A stretch of 64,000 bases of DNA from Sulfurimonas sp. (GCA_021648285.1 JAKITC010000004.1:1-64000), one strand, 5' to 3'. Shown: positions 17,481-26,687, numbered from the stretch's first letter. Translations and numbers: made by a program. The notes: generated by a model from the sequence alone, not told the origin.

Positions 17481-17984
17481 ATGATTTTAAACTCTCGCAG
17501 AACTTTTTTAAAAAATAGTTTTTTAACTTCGGTTGTATTGCTTACATGTGGAGAAAAACTTTTTGCTGCAGTTACTCCTTTGCAAACTATCGCCATGGTG
17601 CATAAAGACCTGTTTCCAGATAGTGATATGATCCCAAATGCAGACAACATAAATGCATCGTACTATCTTAACTCTATCCTCAATCACTCTCGTGTTACTG
17701 ATGAAAATAAAACTTTTATACGAAATGGCGTGAAGTGGCTTAATGAAGAGTCTGTTACAAAATATAAAAAAATATATACAAAACTTTCCTCATCTCAAAG
17801 ACAAAAAATACTACAAGAAATCGCTCAAACAAATTGGGGAGATAGCTGGATAAATACAATTATGTCATATCTGCTTGAAGCAATGTTGGGTGACCCTGTT
17901 TATGGTGGGAATAGAGATGAGACTGGTTGGAAATGGCTTAATCATAAGTCCGGAATGCCAAGACCTGAAGAGGCACTTGTATGA
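17481..17984 (+). CDS. gluconate 2-dehydrogenase subunit 3-like, Tat-exported small subunit
   Basis: A 167-residue protein of the gluconate_2-dh3 family, the small partner of periplasmic GMC dehydrogenases. The N-terminus is a Tat signal (NSRRTFLKNSF then a hydrophobic stretch). The mature part is helical with the conserved Trp/Asn-rich end YGGNRDETGWKWLNHKSGMP, typical of the family. It overlaps the large subunit by four bases, consistent with export of the folded pair on this single Tat signal. The substrate is unknown. Confidence 0.85.
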   Translation: MILNSRRTFLKNSFLTSVVLLTCGEKLFAAVTPLQTIAMVHKDLFPDSDMIPNADNINASYYLNSILNHSRVTDENKTFIRNGVKWLNEESVTKYKKIYTKLSSSQRQKILQEIAQTNWGDSWINTIMSYLLEAMLGDPVYGGNRDETGWKWLNHKSGMPRPEEALV

Positions 17985-19639
17985 AGTATGATATTTGCAT
18001 AGTAGGAAGCGGAGCAGGTGGAGCGCCAATAGCTTATGAACTCTCAAATGCCGGGTATAAAGTTGTGGTTTTAGAAAAAGGTCCAAACTATAGGGAAGAA
18101 GATTTTAGCAAAGATGAAGTTGCAGTTAGTCGAAGAGACCTCTATACACCATTGTTAAAAGATGAACGACATGTAATAAACGACCGTGAAGAAGATGGAA
18201 GTGTAACAAGATATGATGGCAAAGAGTACAGTTGGAGTTTTTGGAATGGCTCAATGGTCGGCGGCTCATCGAATCTGATGAGTGGATATTTTCATCGTAT
18301 GAAACCTGATGACTTTCGTCTTAAGAGTAAATATGGAAAAATTGATGGAGCAAATATTGTTGATTGGCCGATAAACTATGATGATTTAGAATCTTATTAT
18401 ACAAAGGTTGAAGAGGTCATCGGAGTCTCGGGCAATACAGTTAAGCATAAGTTTTCAGAGCCTCGAACAACAAAAAATTTCCCATATCAAATGTTAGAAG
18501 TCAGCGGTGTTACAAAATGGTTTGACAGCACATGTGAAAGTTTAGGATATGAAAGCATACCGACTCCTCGCGCAATTTTACCCCATAGTGCTCTTGATAG
18601 AAAAGGCTGTTCATACTCAAATTTTTGTGGAAGTTATGGCTGTTCAACCGGGGCAAAAGGGAGTGCTAGAGCTGCTCTGCTTCAAATGTGTGATGCCAAG
18701 ATAATCAGTGATGCTTTTGTTTTTAAGCTTGATAGCACTAAAAGTAAAATCACAAAAGCACACTACTACGATAAAGAGTTAAAACATAAAACTATCGAAG
18801 CAAAAATCTTTGTAGTTGCGGCTCAAGCCATTGAGAGCTCAAGACTTCTTTTAAACTCTAAAAACGAATATTTTGTAAATGGTTTGGCAAACAACAGCGG
18901 GCAAGTTGGAAAAAATCTTATCTTCTCTGCGGGTGGAATCGGACAAGGGCGTATAAGGTTTGAGAAACTTACAAAAGAGCAACAGCGTGAGTTGATGCAG
19001 CCAGGACTATTTTTTAACCGTTCTTTGCAAGCTTGGTATGAGTTTAAAGCCAAAGATAAAAAGTATAAAGGCGGAACAATAGACTTTTTGTTTGAGCACG
19101 CAAATATTATAAGCCGTGCTACTAGAGAGATGTATGATGAGAATGGAGAGCTTATGTGGGGGAAAAAACTTCAGAAAAAGATGCATAAAAATCTTACAAC
19201 TTCAAGAGTTCTGACATTTGAAGTGTTTAATGACTGGTTGCCAACTGATTACTGTAATGTAACCATAGATGATAAGGCTAAAGACAAGTTTGGTGTAAAT
19301 GTCGGAGCTATAAATCTATATTCACATCCGCATGATATAGAAGTTGGCAATCACTTGGCTAAAAAAGCAAAACGTGTTTTAGAGGAGATGGGAGCGGAAG
19401 AAATCTCAGTAAGTATCTCATCCGCACCACCTCCAAACTTGGTCGCAGGAGGGTGCAGGTTTGGTAATAATCCTAAAACTTCAGTTCTTGATTTAAACTG
19501 CAAAGCACATGAGCTAAGTAATTTGTATGTAACAGATGGCAGTTTTATGCCGACAGGTGGAAGTGTCCCATATACTTGGACGATCTATGCAAACTCATTT
19601 AGAGTCGCTGATGTGATTATGGATGAGTTGAAAGTTTAG
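17981..19639 (+). CDS. GMC-family FAD-dependent oxidoreductase, large subunit
   Basis: A 552-residue flavoprotein of the glucose-methanol-choline family. The N-terminal FAD motif is CIVGSGAGGAPIAYELSNAGYK; MVGGSSNLMSGYFHR and GCSYSNFCGSYGCSTGAKGS (four cysteines) follow; the C-terminal FAD/active-site segment is YVTDGSFMPTGGSVPYTWTIYANS with the active-site region intact. It lacks its own signal and presumably travels with the Tat subunit just upstream. The substrate (sugar, alcohol or other) cannot be assigned. Its stop lies within a direct repeat of the rmuC 3' end. Confidence 0.88.
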   Translation: MKYDICIVGSGAGGAPIAYELSNAGYKVVVLEKGPNYREEDFSKDEVAVSRRDLYTPLLKDERHVINDREEDGSVTRYDGKEYSWSFWNGSMVGGSSNLMSGYFHRMKPDDFRLKSKYGKIDGANIVDWPINYDDLESYYTKVEEVIGVSGNTVKHKFSEPRTTKNFPYQMLEVSGVTKWFDSTCESLGYESIPTPRAILPHSALDRKGCSYSNFCGSYGCSTGAKGSARAALLQMCDAKIISDAFVFKLDSTKSKITKAHYYDKELKHKTIEAKIFVVAAQAIESSRLLLNSKNEYFVNGLANNSGQVGKNLIFSAGGIGQGRIRFEKLTKEQQRELMQPGLFFNRSLQAWYEFKAKDKKYKGGTIDFLFEHANIISRATREMYDENGELMWGKKLQKKMHKNLTTSRVLTFEVFNDWLPTDYCNVTIDDKAKDKFGVNVGAINLYSHPHDIEVGNHLAKKAKRVLEEMGAEEISVSISSAPPPNLVAGGCRFGNNPKTSVLDLNCKAHELSNLYVTDGSFMPTGGSVPYTWTIYANSFRVADVIMDELKV

Positions 19640-19660
19640 TTACTCCTCTATCTGTTTGTT
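19636..19660. repeat. left copy of the rmuC-tail direct repeat (R-M island scar)
   Basis: TTAGTTACTCCTCTATCTGTTT... matches 21689-21713 (TTAGTTACTCTTCTATCTGCTT...) with about three differences. On the minus strand it still spells the RmuC C-terminus NKQIEE-stop. The two copies bracket the GGCC restriction-modification pair. Confidence 0.75.
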
Positions 19661-20726
19661 ATATTTGTGCTGTTTGATTTAATGCTACATTCATGTCATT
19701 AATATGATAAATTGAATTAGATGGCAAAGACTCATCGGAGTAAATTTTATTTAAATTTTCATAAATTTTCTTTGCTAAATAGTATCCTAAATTAGGCGGT
19801 ACCGCATTGCCTACCATTTTATATCTGGCAGTTAAGTTTTTATAATAAAATTTATGAGTATCTGGGAAAGTTTGAATTCTAGCACATTCCCTAATACTAA
19901 GTCGTCTATATAAGTGCTCTTTTGAGGGAACAAATATTCTTTTATTTTGTTCTACAAATTGCATTTTAGGTGCATGAGGATGAAGTGGCGCATGTCTGCC
20001 ACCTGCTTGAATTGTAAATGATGGTTCATCCCAACTTCTTACTCTATTTCTTGACATGTACATTGATGAAAAGCCACCAATCATATATTCATGGTTATCA
20101 ATTATGCAATTATCACCATTTGTATAATTTTTTTCTTTTGCAGATATTGCACTATCTTTTAAATCAAATATTACATCTTTTAAAAATCTTTTATTTGAAA
20201 ATTCTTTAGGAAATTCAAATGTAATATTTAAATCTTTTCTAAAGCCAATAAAGAAGATTCGCTTTCTGTCTTGTGGTACATTGTAGTCATGAGCGTTCAA
20301 AAGTTTAAAGGATAGGTTGTAGCCACTATCAATAAAATGGTTTTTTATATTTTCAAGAGCTTCTTCGTGCCTTGGTGCCAACATTCCTGATACATTTTCT
20401 GCTAAAAAGAATAGTGGTTTTTTATCTCTTAAAACACGAACAAATTCAAAAAATAGCTGTCCTCTGTGATCATCTATTCCTCTTGATTTTCCAGCTTCAC
20501 TCCAGCTTTGACATGGTGGACCACCAATTAATCCTAGTGTTTGAGGAATTTCATTTGAAGGAATGTTTACTATGCTTCTTCTGTCTAAAGTTGTCTTTTG
20601 AAAGTTTTTTTCAAATGTTTCCCAAATTTCTTTGTCATATTCATTCGCCCAGATAGTTTTAAAACCTGCTTTCTCAAATCCTAAATCTAAACCACCAGCC
20701 CCTGCAAATAAAGATATGATATTCAT
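19659..20726 (-). CDS. C5-cytosine DNA methyltransferase, M.HaeIII/M.NgoPII-like (probably GGCC)
   Basis: A 355-residue C5-methyltransferase with all core motifs: motif I SLFAGAGGLDLGFEKAGF, catalytic Cys in GGPPCQSWSEAGKSRGIDD, motif VI AENVSGM, motif VIII QDRKRIFFIGFR, and motifs IX-X RECARIQTFP / GNAVPPNLGYYLAKKI. The target recognition segment MSRNRVRSWDEPSFTIQ is very like M.HaeIII, so I infer GGCC. It starts five bases after the end of the endonuclease reading frame. It is intact although the endonuclease is broken. Its stop lies in the rmuC-tail repeat. Confidence 0.92.
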   Translation of the reverse strand: MNIISLFAGAGGLDLGFEKAGFKTIWANEYDKEIWETFEKNFQKTTLDRRSIVNIPSNEIPQTLGLIGGPPCQSWSEAGKSRGIDDHRGQLFFEFVRVLRDKKPLFFLAENVSGMLAPRHEEALENIKNHFIDSGYNLSFKLLNAHDYNVPQDRKRIFFIGFRKDLNITFEFPKEFSNKRFLKDVIFDLKDSAISAKEKNYTNGDNCIIDNHEYMIGGFSSMYMSRNRVRSWDEPSFTIQAGGRHAPLHPHAPKMQFVEQNKRIFVPSKEHLYRRLSIRECARIQTFPDTHKFYYKNLTARYKMVGNAVPPNLGYYLAKKIYENLNKIYSDESLPSNSIYHINDMNVALNQTAQI

Positions 20727-20730
20727 GAGA

Positions 20731-21556
20731 TTAAACCTTGAAAACTAATAGTTTTGCGTCAAGCAAATCAATAGGGTTGTTTGGATTTTTTATTCTAACA
20801 TCTGAAACAGTAATATTATCATTATCTATATTTTCAACTACTTCTTTATCTGTTTGTGGAAGGGAATCATATTTATCTTTTTTTATTAAACAAATCAATT
20901 GAAAATCTTTTGCATCGTCATAAGTATAAATATAGTTAAAAGTTTTATTTGGATTGTCAATATGCCACATTCCTCTAATTCTTAAATCAGTAATACCTAA
21001 TGGATCAACTTTTTTAACTTTTCCTAATTCTTTTGTTTGGGTAAGTTATACCATTTAAAATAGTATCTTTAATTCTTTCGTAAGTTTCTTTATCTGCACA
21101 AAAACAATCTCCATATACTAACCATAAAGATTTTAAATCAGATTGACTGACATATCCCACAGCATAAAGCATATCTTTTATACTCCATTCTTCACAACTT
21201 CTACAAGCAGATGTTATCATTGGACTATCAGCATAAAGTTTTGCTTTTGGATATGAACTATTTAATGCAATTGCACTATTTTTAGATTCTAATTTTTTAA
21301 CTTCTATTGCATCACTATCTTTTAACATTAAATCGGGAGGATTATTTTTATTACCTTGGTAAGAGTATATTTTTGATAATTTTTCTAATCTTTTTTGTTC
21401 GTTGCTTTCGTTTATTGTATTGGTAAAAATATCTTTTATATATGTTTCTAATCCTTCACCCATATTGTTAACTCTATTATTTCCATTAGTTACATTGCTA
21501 ATATTAACCTGATAGTTGTTTACAATATTTATAAATGCTTTGATTAGATTTGACAT
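20731..21556 (-). pseudogene. NgoPII-like Type II restriction endonuclease, frameshifted
   Basis: Two track ORFs (21014-21556 and 20731-20970) are halves of one gene. The first part holds the PD-(D/E)XK site PPDLMLKDSDAIEVKK (D75, E85, K87). After NGITYPNK the frame is lost at AAAA (plus-strand TTTT 21031-21034); removing one A continues as NKELGKVKKVDPLGITDLRI then RGMWHIDNPNK, the family's C-terminal region. The repaired frame would be about 274 residues, close to NgoPII size. The enzyme is therefore probably inactive, unless this is an assembly error or translation slips. Confidence 0.85.
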
Positions 21557-21688
21557 AAAAACCCTTGATGTATAAGATATTGAAAAATTATATAATATTT
21601 TTTATATAGTCTTAAAAAGTATGACAAATTGAAATATTTAATATGTCCGCATTATACTATAATGTAGATTTTAAGTTAGTAATAGTTC

Positions 21689-21713
21689 TTAGTTACTCTT
21701 CTATCTGCTTATT
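21689..21713. repeat. right copy of the rmuC-tail direct repeat
   Basis: This copy is the 3' end of the intact rmuC gene and its stop. Together with 19636-19660 it flanks the restriction-modification pair. See the left copy. Confidence 0.75.
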
Positions 21714-22919
21714 TATATGTTCAGGCAATTTTTTGCTAGTCGCAGCTCCTAGTTTTTCAAGCTTTTTAAACTGGCTGGTTATGCTTCCGGCTCCTGAGTG
21801 CATTTTACCAAAGGCATCATCATAGGTTTTTTGTACAGTCCCTATTTGTTTGCCTAACTTCTCAACACTCTCTATAAAACCTACAAATTTATCATATAAA
21901 AGACCGGCTCTTTGTGCTATCTCTTGTGCATTTCTCTGTTGGTGCTCATACTTCCATGTGTTTTCAACAGCACGAAGAGATACCATAAGAGTTGTAGGTC
22001 CGACTAAGATTACATTCTTTTTAAAAGCATGGTCAAAAAGTGTAGAGTCATACTCTAGAGCCATAAGCAGAGCACTCTCTATTGGAACAAACATAAAGAT
22101 AAAGTCCAGTGTCTCAACACCTTTTAGGTTTGTGTAATCTTTTTCGCTCAACTCTTTGATGTGTTTTTTCATAGATGCCAAGTGCTGAGAGGCAAAAACC
22201 TCTTTTTGTTCTTCGTCTACCGCCGATGAATACTGCTCATACGCTGTCAGAGAAGTTTTTGCATCAATGATAATATCTCTGGTATCTGGAAGGTGAACTA
22301 CAACATCAGGACGGTAACGACTGCCATCACTCTTATGTTCCATGCTGACTTCTCTTTCATACTCTTCACCTTCGCGAAGACCAGAGTTTTCAAGTACTCT
22401 TTCTAAAATCATCTCTCCCCAAACACCCTGCTTCTTGCTTTCGCCTTTTAGTGCGCTTGTAAGATTTTTGGCATCTTTGCTCATCTGATGATTTATCTCT
22501 TTGATGCTTTTTATCTCTGCTTGAAGCATAGAACGGTCTTTAGCCTCTTTTATATAAACATCATCTATCTGCTTTTTAAACTCACTAAACTGCTCTTTTA
22601 TAGGAGTTATCATCTTGCTGAGGTTTTCTTGGTTTTGAGTGGAAAATTTCTCTGAATTGGATTCTAGTATTTTATTGGCTAGTTCTTTAAATTCCAGTGT
22701 CATCTGTTCTTTATTTTTTTGAAGTAGTTCTATTTTTTCTTGATTTTTTTCATTTATACCATTGATTCTTTCTTGTAAAACGGCATTTTGGCTTGCTAGG
22801 TCAGTCGATTTTTCAAGTTCTTGATTTAGGGAGTCTCTTAGAGTTTTAACACTTATAATCCATACAGCCAATGCTCCGAAAATTATTCCTATGACTACAT
22901 AAACCGCTTCAAACATCAA
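21693..22919 (-). CDS. rmuC: DNA recombination protein RmuC
   Basis: A 408-residue RmuC-family protein, thought to limit DNA rearrangements at inverted repeats. A single N-terminal membrane helix (YVVIGIIFGALAVWIISV) is followed by a long coiled coil (about 25-150), then the conserved nuclease-like core: GVWGEMILERVLENSGL, SRYRPDVVVHLPDTRDIIIDAKTSL, and VPIESALLMALEYD. Length is standard. Pieces of the same gene occur on both sides: the 25-base tail at 19636 and an internally deleted fragment near 29009-29183. Confidence 0.93.
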   Translation of the reverse strand: MMFEAVYVVIGIIFGALAVWIISVKTLRDSLNQELEKSTDLASQNAVLQERINGINEKNQEKIELLQKNKEQMTLEFKELANKILESNSEKFSTQNQENLSKMITPIKEQFSEFKKQIDDVYIKEAKDRSMLQAEIKSIKEINHQMSKDAKNLTSALKGESKKQGVWGEMILERVLENSGLREGEEYEREVSMEHKSDGSRYRPDVVVHLPDTRDIIIDAKTSLTAYEQYSSAVDEEQKEVFASQHLASMKKHIKELSEKDYTNLKGVETLDFIFMFVPIESALLMALEYDSTLFDHAFKKNVILVGPTTLMVSLRAVENTWKYEHQQRNAQEIAQRAGLLYDKFVGFIESVEKLGKQIGTVQKTYDDAFGKMHSGAGSITSQFKKLEKLGAATSKKLPEHINKQIEE

Positions 22920-22947
22920 ATATCCTCTTTTAAAACCTTATTATACA

Positions 22948-23313
22948 TCATTTGAATCTTAAAAGTTTTTTGATTTTTAGCAGTCCTAATCTCATACCGC
23001 TGTAGCTCATAATCTTGGCCAATTTTTTCCACTCATTTTTGTCATAACAAGGGTTTGGGCATGTTCTGCAACTTGGTTTTTCAGTATGAGGACAAGTTTG
23101 TAATTTAGCGTATGAGTAAAAGAGGGTGCATCTGCAATCCGGACAGAGTTCAAACTCTATCACTTGTTTTAAATCTTTATTGTTGTAGCAGAGGTTTACA
23201 CTCGCTTTAATCTGTAAATTTTTATTATGTTTGTTGTCACAGTAACATTTTATAAATTTTAAAACAGTTTTGCTATCGTGTATAAATTTTTCTTCTGTCA
23301 TTTTTATCATCAA
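22948..23313 (-). CDS. YgbA-like (nitrous oxide-stimulated promoter family) Cys-rich protein
   Basis: A 121-residue cytoplasmic protein with many cysteines: CPDCRCTLFYSYAKLQTCPH, then CRTCPNPCYDKNEWKKLAKIM, ending SYSGMRLGLLKI. The C-x-x-C-x-x-x-C-Y and final MxxSGxR pattern match the YgbA_NO family linked to nitrosative-stress recovery. Either of two Met codons at 23313/23310 could start it. Its 5' region faces the direct-repeat promoters of the copper operon but no clear promoter for it was identified. Confidence 0.75.
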   Translation of the reverse strand: MMIKMTEEKFIHDSKTVLKFIKCYCDNKHNKNLQIKASVNLCYNNKDLKQVIEFELCPDCRCTLFYSYAKLQTCPHTEKPSCRTCPNPCYDKNEWKKLAKIMSYSGMRLGLLKIKKLLRFK

Positions 23314-23405
23314 TTCTTTTTATGTAGGTAAGTTTATCCAAAATAAATATTATATTTCTTGATATATAAAGGTGATTTATTTACTTCAATATGCGTTTAG
23401 TTTAC

Positions 23406-23437
23406 TACATAAACACTGCACGACATGTCAATATAAT
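23406..23437 (+). promoter_or_regulatory. extra direct-repeat promoter with no evident gene
   Basis: TACATA at 23406, TGCACG at 23417 (11 bp), TATAAT at 23432 (15 bp). The layout is identical to the others, but only ORFs of about ten codons follow before the next such promoter 98 bp downstream. It may be a duplicated, decaying promoter or drive a small RNA or a leader. Confidence 0.55.
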
Positions 23438-23503
23438 ACTATGAATTATAATGAAAAAGATGCTCTTTGAGCTAAAAGAAATATGACAAATGTTACAAAT
23501 ATA

Positions 23504-23535
23504 TACACAATCACTACACACTATTACTATATAAT
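23504..23535 (+). promoter_or_regulatory. direct-repeat promoter of the multicopper oxidase operon
   Basis: TACACA at 23504 and 23515 (11 bp), TATAAT at 23530 (15 bp). The ATG of the oxidase follows 22 bases after the -10. Confidence 0.78.
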
Positions 23536-23557
23536 TCATGTATACAAGGAGTGAAGA

Positions 23558-25264
23558 ATGATTCAAAATAACTCTAAGATTACAAGACGGCAATTTGTTA
23601 AAGGCATCGCTGTATCATCCATAGTAGCTTCAAATCTCATAAATCTATCAGCTCAAGAAACAAATTTACTTTTTGATAAAAATACAGTATTAACAGGGGA
23701 TGAGTTTTTCTTAAATATTGCGTCTACTCCGGTGAACATTACAGGAACGGCAGCTATGGCAACTACTGTTAACGGTCTTATATCCGGACCTACGCTCAAA
23801 TTTAAAGAAGGTCAAGACGTAACTATACATGTAACTAATCATCTTAATGAAGATACTTCTATTCATTGGCATGGAATAATTTTACCAGAAAAGATGGATG
23901 GTGTTCCAGGGATTAGTTATGATGGTATTGCTCCTGGAGAAACTTTTACATATAAATTTAGAGTTGTTCAAAGTGGAACTTATTGGTATCACTCTCACTC
24001 AGGTTTTCAAGAACAAACCGGTATCTATGGGGCTATAGTTATTGAACCAAAAGAAGAAATACTTGAATATGATAGAGAATATGTTATTACATTATCCGAT
24101 TGGTCAGATGAGAAACCATCAGATATTTATAGAAAACTAAAGCTATCAGCTGACTATTATAATTTTAAACAAAGAACTATTGGTGATTTTTTTGAAGAAG
24201 TCAAAGAAAAAGGTTTTTTCTCTGCATTTAATGAAAGAAAAATGTGGAATGAAATGGCAATGACGGACCGCGATTTATCAGATGTGACAGGTTATACATA
24301 CACTTTTCTTATGAATGGTCAGAATCCAGCTACAAATTTTAAAGCTATCTTTAAAAATGGAGAAAAAATAAGACTTCGTGTTATAAATTCTGCTGCAATG
24401 ACATTTTTTGATGTAAGAATACCAGGATTAAAAATGAAAGTGGTAGCTACAGATGGAAACTATATTCAGCCGGTAGAAGTTGATGAATTTAGAATAGGTG
24501 TTGCTGAAAGTTATGATGTTATTGTTGAGCCACAAGAGAATACCGCATATGCAATTTTCGCTCAAAGTATAGATAGAAGTGGATATGCACTTGGTGCTTT
24601 GACTTATGATGCAGATGTTGTGGCAGATACACCACCAATGGATCCACAACCAATACTCTCTCTCACTGATATGGATATGAATATGAGTAATATGGAGGGA
24701 ATGGATCATTCAAGACACGATATATCGACAATGGAGAAACCAGCAATTCCTATTACTAAATTGAAAGAAGACAGAGGTGTGCAAACAACAATGAAAGCAA
24801 TGGACCCTCAGTATAGACTCAATGATCCTGGAGTTGGATTAAGAAACAATGGTAGAAAAGTTCTTACTTATGCAGACTTAAAATCACTTCGTTCAACAAT
24901 GCATGATAGATACCCAGATAGAGAAATTATTCTACATTTAACTGGAAATATGGAAAGGTATATGTGGTCCATTAACGGTATAGCGTATAAAGATGCTAAA
25001 CCATTAGAATTTAAATATGGCGAAAGACTTAGAGTTACTTACATCAATGACACGATGATGAATCATCCTATGCACCTTCATGGTATGTGGAGTGATTTAG
25101 AAACTGGTGATGATAATTACTTGGTTAGAAAACACACGATTATTGTACAACCTGGTTCTAAAATTAGTTTTCGTGTAAATGTTGATGCAAAAGGTTCTTG
25201 GGCCTATCACTGTCACTTACTTTATCATATGACTGATATGTTTAGAAAAGTCGTAGTGGTTTAA
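23558..25264 (+). CDS. Tat-exported multicopper oxidase, PcoA/CopA copper-resistance type
   Basis: A 568-residue periplasmic oxidase that oxidises Cu(I) in copper resistance. The Tat signal is TRRQFVKGIAVSS. Copper-ligand motifs are all present: HWHG at 103-106, WYHSHSG at 143-149, HPMHLHGMW near residue 503, and AYHCHLLYHMTDMF near 550. A Met-rich loop (MDMNMSNMEGMDHSRH, about 369-384) probably binds extra Cu(I). AAGGAG precedes ATG 23558. It is the first gene of a five-gene copper operon. The name pcoA/copA is used for this family, but the ATPase downstream is also called copA, so no symbol is given. Confidence 0.93.
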   Translation: MIQNNSKITRRQFVKGIAVSSIVASNLINLSAQETNLLFDKNTVLTGDEFFLNIASTPVNITGTAAMATTVNGLISGPTLKFKEGQDVTIHVTNHLNEDTSIHWHGIILPEKMDGVPGISYDGIAPGETFTYKFRVVQSGTYWYHSHSGFQEQTGIYGAIVIEPKEEILEYDREYVITLSDWSDEKPSDIYRKLKLSADYYNFKQRTIGDFFEEVKEKGFFSAFNERKMWNEMAMTDRDLSDVTGYTYTFLMNGQNPATNFKAIFKNGEKIRLRVINSAAMTFFDVRIPGLKMKVVATDGNYIQPVEVDEFRIGVAESYDVIVEPQENTAYAIFAQSIDRSGYALGALTYDADVVADTPPMDPQPILSLTDMDMNMSNMEGMDHSRHDISTMEKPAIPITKLKEDRGVQTTMKAMDPQYRLNDPGVGLRNNGRKVLTYADLKSLRSTMHDRYPDREIILHLTGNMERYMWSINGIAYKDAKPLEFKYGERLRVTYINDTMMNHPMHLHGMWSDLETGDDNYLVRKHTIIVQPGSKISFRVNVDAKGSWAYHCHLLYHMTDMFRKVVVV

Positions 25265-25275
25265 GGAGGGTTGAT

Positions 25276-25962
25276 ATGAAAAAATTATTATTGAGCATAG
25301 TATTAGTATTTGGTTTAGCTACATCTGTGTATGCAGGTGGAGGTGGTGATATACTAAGAGTTACGGTAATGGTAGATAACCTAGAATATCAATTCAATGA
25401 TGAAAAAACTTTATCTTGGGATACTTATGCTTATGTAGGATATGATTTAAACAAAGTTTATATATATTCAGAAGGGGAAAAAGCTAAACAAGCAAGTTCT
25501 GCTGAAAGTGAAAATCAACTTGTATATTCTCGTGCAATCCTACCATATTGGGATATTCAAATTGGTGTTGGATATGATAAAACTGAAGAAGCTGATTATA
25601 CATGGGGTGTTATTGGAATTCAAGGTTTGGCACCTTATTTCTTTGAGACAAGAGCGGTGGTTTTAATAGGTGAAGATAGAAATATTGGTTTAAGGTTTGA
25701 TGCAGAATATGAAGCTTTAATAACTCAGAAATTAATATTAACTCCTAGTGTAGCATTAGCTGCATATACAAAAGATAATTTAAAAATGGGTATAGGGAGC
25801 GGTATTTCAAATCTTACTTTAGGAGCAAGGCTTAGATATGAATTTAAAAGAGAGTTTGCACCTTATATTGGATTAGAATGGAGTAAAAACCTAGGTACTA
25901 CTAATGACTATACAGCACTTGATGAAGTTTATGCAACTGTTGGATTTAGATTTTGGTTTTAA
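25276..25962 (+). CDS. PcoB/CopB-like outer membrane copper resistance protein
   Basis: A 228-residue protein with a signal peptide (MKKLLLSIVLVFGLATSVYA) and an outer-membrane beta-barrel style end in FRFWF. RAILPYWDIQIGVGYD, FETRAVVLIGEDRNIGLRFDAEYE and FAPYIGLEWSKNLG are family-typical of CopB/PcoB. It lacks the long Met/His-rich N-terminal region of longer homologs. It follows the oxidase by 11 bases (AAGGAGGG site), and PcoA-PcoB pairs are standard in copper resistance. Confidence 0.85.
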   Translation: MKKLLLSIVLVFGLATSVYAGGGGDILRVTVMVDNLEYQFNDEKTLSWDTYAYVGYDLNKVYIYSEGEKAKQASSAESENQLVYSRAILPYWDIQIGVGYDKTEEADYTWGVIGIQGLAPYFFETRAVVLIGEDRNIGLRFDAEYEALITQKLILTPSVALAAYTKDNLKMGIGSGISNLTLGARLRYEFKREFAPYIGLEWSKNLGTTNDYTALDEVYATVGFRFWF

Positions 25963-25973
25963 GGAGTAATATT

Positions 25974-26483
25974 ATGAAAGCCGTTAAAAAAATTATTCAT
26001 ACTACAATTTTCGTACCAATAATATTACTTGCACATGGAACAAATACACATCTAGAAATTGAAAAAAAAGTTTCCAAACAAGATATATTTATTGTGGAAG
26101 AGCAAAACATTTATAAAGAAATAAATACTCAATACATGAAAAACATTAAGCCAATTTTTGAAAAAAAATGTTTTGATTGTCATGGAAGTGTAAGCAATTA
26201 CCCATGGTATTACAATGTGCCTGGTGTAAAGCAGATGATGGACTATGATATTAAAGAGGCTAAAAAGCATATGGATATGAGCAAAGACTTTCCATTTATA
26301 TCACATGAAACACCTTTGAATGACTTAACTAGCCTAAAAGATATTGCAATAAAAGGAAGTATGCCTCCTCTACGTTATGTGCTAGGACATTGGAATTCAT
26401 CTTTAGCAGAAGATGAAAAACAAGTCCTGAAAAAATGGAGTGAAGAGTCTATATCAAAATTAAAAAGAGTTAATGATGAATGA
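25974..26483 (+). CDS. periplasmic haem-binding (c-type) protein
   Basis: From ATG 25974 (AAGGAG 9 bases upstream; the track start at 25953 lies in the preceding gene) this encodes 169 residues: an uncleaved or cleaved signal (KKIIHTTIFVPIILLAHG) and one haem-c motif CFDCHGS at about residue 63-68. SNYPWYYNVPG and MPPLRYVLGHW are hallmarks of the Haem_bd (PF14376) family. It probably carries electrons in the copper operon, perhaps accepting from the oxidase. It overlaps the next gene by about 11 bases. Confidence 0.8.
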   Translation: MKAVKKIIHTTIFVPIILLAHGTNTHLEIEKKVSKQDIFIVEEQNIYKEINTQYMKNIKPIFEKKCFDCHGSVSNYPWYYNVPGVKQMMDYDIKEAKKHMDMSKDFPFISHETPLNDLTSLKDIAIKGSMPPLRYVLGHWNSSLAEDEKQVLKKWSEESISKLKRVNDE

Positions 26484-26673
26484 TTATGATATGCACTACG
26501 GAATGGGGTTTGGTTGGCTTATACTAATACTGTTTATTGCAACAATATTCTATTTTATAAATGGTAATAAAAATGAAAATGTATCAGCTAAGGATATACT
26601 TGATAAGAAATATGCCAATGGTGAGATTGATGAAAAAGAGTATAAAACAAGAAAAGAAAACTTAAAAAAATAA
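26473..26673 (+). CDS. SHOCT-domain small membrane protein
   Basis: A 66-residue protein with a short Met/His/Tyr N-terminus (MMNDYDMHYGMGFG), one transmembrane helix (about 14-31) and a C-terminal SHOCT motif (AKDILDKKYANGEIDEKEYKTRKENL). Proteins of this shape commonly sit between copper oxidases and copper ATPases. The first or second of two adjacent ATG codons may be used; AGAGTT is a weak ribosome site, so translational coupling with the upstream gene is likely. Confidence 0.75.
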   Translation: MMNDYDMHYGMGFGWLILILFIATIFYFINGNKNENVSAKDILDKKYANGEIDEKEYKTRKENLKK

Positions 26674-26687
26674 TATAGGGGTCTATC

